From assembly GCA_023228225.1 (NCBI GenBank), contig JALOBO010000046.1:1-6701 (forward strand): a stretch of 6,701 nucleotides of DNA, read 5' to 3'. Shown piece after piece: positions 5,307 through 6,701 of this stretch. Every line of letters starts with the position of its first letter. The first letter of the stretch is position 1. Below the pieces are notes generated by a model. It worked only from the letters and a program-made list of their open reading frames with translations. It did no database searches and was not told the DNA's origin. Origin of the DNA: Clostridia bacterium. Lineage in GTDB: Bacteria; Bacillota; Clostridia; Christensenellales; UBA1242. Position numbers and translations under genes: made by a program.

Positions 5307-6701
5307 AACTAACCGATATTCATTCGGCAAAAACTTTAAAATATAAGCTCTATTCATTAGGTATAATCCCACAAAGTTTTAACGGACAAATAGTAAGGAT
5401 TTCACAAGGTGTTAAACCAGAAACCTTTATTATTCAACCATTGGGTGGGCAAGAGAAAATATTTACGACGAATAAAGATTCAGCGAGTATTCTTGCCGAT
5501 AATTTAAAGGAAGATAGATTAAAAATAAACAGATATATATTCCAATGTGAATTTGTTGACAAAGGCTTTATTGAAGTCCAAGCATATTGTTTTCAAGCAA
5601 TGGAAGATTTTCAAACCTCTTTGGAAATTACAGTTTCAGAAAGAGTTCTTTCTGGCAACAAGTATAAATTTACATTAGATAAAATTAAAGAAATGTTTAT
5701 TTGGAACGAAATGGGTAAAGATGCACTTTTCTCAGTTGTTTATTCTCAAAAGACTAAAAATCAAAAAGCAGATATTAGGCTTTATTCCGATAAATGTGTT
5801 GCCTTTATTAGCATTAGCCCATTAGGTTATGAACTTGTAGATATTAAGTACGAAAAGGATAAGTATAACTCACCAAAATGCGTGTTATTTTATCCAAACA
5901 TAACTTTCATAAAAGAAAATCAAGTTAGAAATAATAACTTTGCAAAAGGTTTGGATTTGATGTCCGCGGCATCAATAAATTATTTCACCCGTTGGGAGGC
6001 ATACAACGAACTTGAAAAACAACTTATGAAAAATGAAGCCGATACATTCGGGGAAATAAAATATACAAAATATAGTAGGATAACCTCGGATAAAGGCTCA
6101 AAATATATTTTTATAATTGAGGGTAACGATGAACCTGTCGCTTACGGAACTGAACTTGCTGTAAAGCGAAGCGAAGGTATAATAAATGATGTTTGGGTTG
6201 GTACTGTTGAAAAATCAGAAGATGGCAAAATAATAACTTCGTTGGAAAAAGATGATGTTTTTATTTCAATCCCGCAAAAAGGTTTTTTAATCCTTTCCAC
6301 AATTGGCAATCAAACAATAATTAAAAGACGAGAAAAAGCAAAAACAAATATCCTCAATCAAAGGACACCGATTAAATTGTTGCAGAAACTAATTGAGGAA
6401 GGTGTTTCGGAATATGTTTCCGAAAATAACTGGAAAAATGACAAGGCAGTTACGCAGGAATTTGAAAAAAATTTTGAGAAAGCAAAAATATTAAATGATA
6501 ACCAAAAGAGAGCATTGGAAATTGCCATAAATACGCCTGATATTGCTTTGATACAGGGTCCGCCAGGAACTGGAAAAACCACTGTAATTAAAGCAATAAT
6601 TGAAAGATTTCGTGAAACATTTGAAAGAGATAATAATAATGAAAGACCACGAATTTTAGTTTCATCTTTCCAAAATGAAGCAGTAGATAATGCAATAGAA
6701 G
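5303..6701 (+). CDS. Superfamily-1 DNA2/NAM7-like helicase, N-terminal part (cut by window edge)
   Basis: The frame is open from the ATG at 5303 to the right edge (466 codons seen, no stop). GGAGGG lies 6 nt upstream and the ATG overlaps the kinase TGA (ATGA). The helicase core begins late: NDNQKRALEIA (398-408, Q401 of the Q motif), Walker A GPPGTGKT (419-426), then RILVSSFQNEAVDNAI (450-465), the motif Ia pattern of the AAA_11/AAA_12 (UPF1/DNA2/NAM7) superfamily-1 helicases. Walker B and later motifs lie outside the window. The roughly 395 residues before the core are beta-rich in the first part and charged later; I recognise no domain in them. The protein should use ATP to unwind or translocate on DNA or RNA. 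Its coupling to the phosphatase and kinase genes suggests that it is the effector controlled by phosphorylation, which is inference. Confidence 0.9.
   Translation, partial: MKLTDIHSAKTLKYKLYSLGIIPQSFNGQIVRISQGVKPETFIIQPLGGQEKIFTTNKDSASILADNLKEDRLKINRYIFQCEFVDKGFIEVQAYCFQAMEDFQTSLEITVSERVLSGNKYKFTLDKIKEMFIWNEMGKDALFSVVYSQKTKNQKADIRLYSDKCVAFISISPLGYELVDIKYEKDKYNSPKCVLFYPNITFIKENQVRNNNFAKGLDLMSAASINYFTRWEAYNELEKQLMKNEADTFGEIKYTKYSRITSDKGSKYIFIIEGNDEPVAYGTELAVKRSEGIINDVWVGTVEKSEDGKIITSLEKDDVFISIPQKGFLILSTIGNQTIIKRREKAKTNILNQRTPIKLLQKLIEEGVSEYVSENNWKNDKAVTQEFEKNFEKAKILNDNQKRALEIAINTPDIALIQGPPGTGKTTVIKAIIERFRETFERDNNNERPRILVSSFQNEAVDNAIE

Noticed and set aside
6358..6582. A 74-codon minus-strand ORF
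   Set aside because: It is opposite the helicase Walker A region and shows no coding features of its own.
1..6701. CRISPR array expected from the CARF-like protein
   Set aside because: No regularly spaced direct repeats of 20-40 bp are visible anywhere in the window.

Overview
The window looks like a low-GC, Gram-positive-type chromosome (Bacillota, Clostridia-like). This is inferred from the strongly AT-rich DNA, purine-rich GGAG/GGAGG ribosome binding sites before most genes, AT-biased codons and a tRNA gene with an encoded CCA end. The species cannot be told from the sequence.

Layout. Positions 33-155 hold a minus-strand tRNA-Leu (anticodon CAA) with a hairpin terminator downstream of it. 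Positions 156-582 carry no convincing gene but contain promoter-like and dyad motifs. From 583 to the right edge seven genes lie head to tail on the plus strand. The first block (583-2395) encodes a small unrecognised protein with a possible CxH/HxH metal site, a protein that looks like a free-standing TM1812/Csx1-type CARF nucleotide-sensor domain, and a sigma-70-like DNA-binding protein with a C-terminal helix-turn-helix. An 87-bp gap with a second promoter-like region follows. The second block (2483-6701) encodes a TerY-like von Willebrand A protein, a PP2C phosphatase, a Ser/Thr-type kinase with a zinc ribbon and a possible FHA-like tail, and the N-terminal two-thirds or less of a superfamily-1 (DNA2/NAM7-like) helicase that is cut by the window edge. 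These last four genes overlap by 1, 4 and 4 bases, so they are very probably translated as a coupled unit.

Interpretation. The VWA + PP2C + kinase set is the TerY-P (TerY-phosphorylation) triad known from comparative genomics, here joined to a DNA/RNA helicase, a combination expected of a stress-response or anti-phage module. The unusual part is the upstream block: a CARF-like sensor and a sigma-like regulator with no CRISPR array, Cas gene or CARF-linked nuclease in view. The two blocks are preceded by matching DNA (a shared 12-mer, a shared 9-mer about 16 bp before a CTATAT element, then ATGTA and TTACA), which suggests common control, perhaps by the sigma-like protein. A working model is: a nucleotide or infection signal is read by the CARF-like protein, the sigma-like protein adjusts transcription of both blocks, and reversible phosphorylation by the kinase/phosphatase pair controls a VWA-helicase machine. 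This model is inference; the domain calls are direct motif readings.
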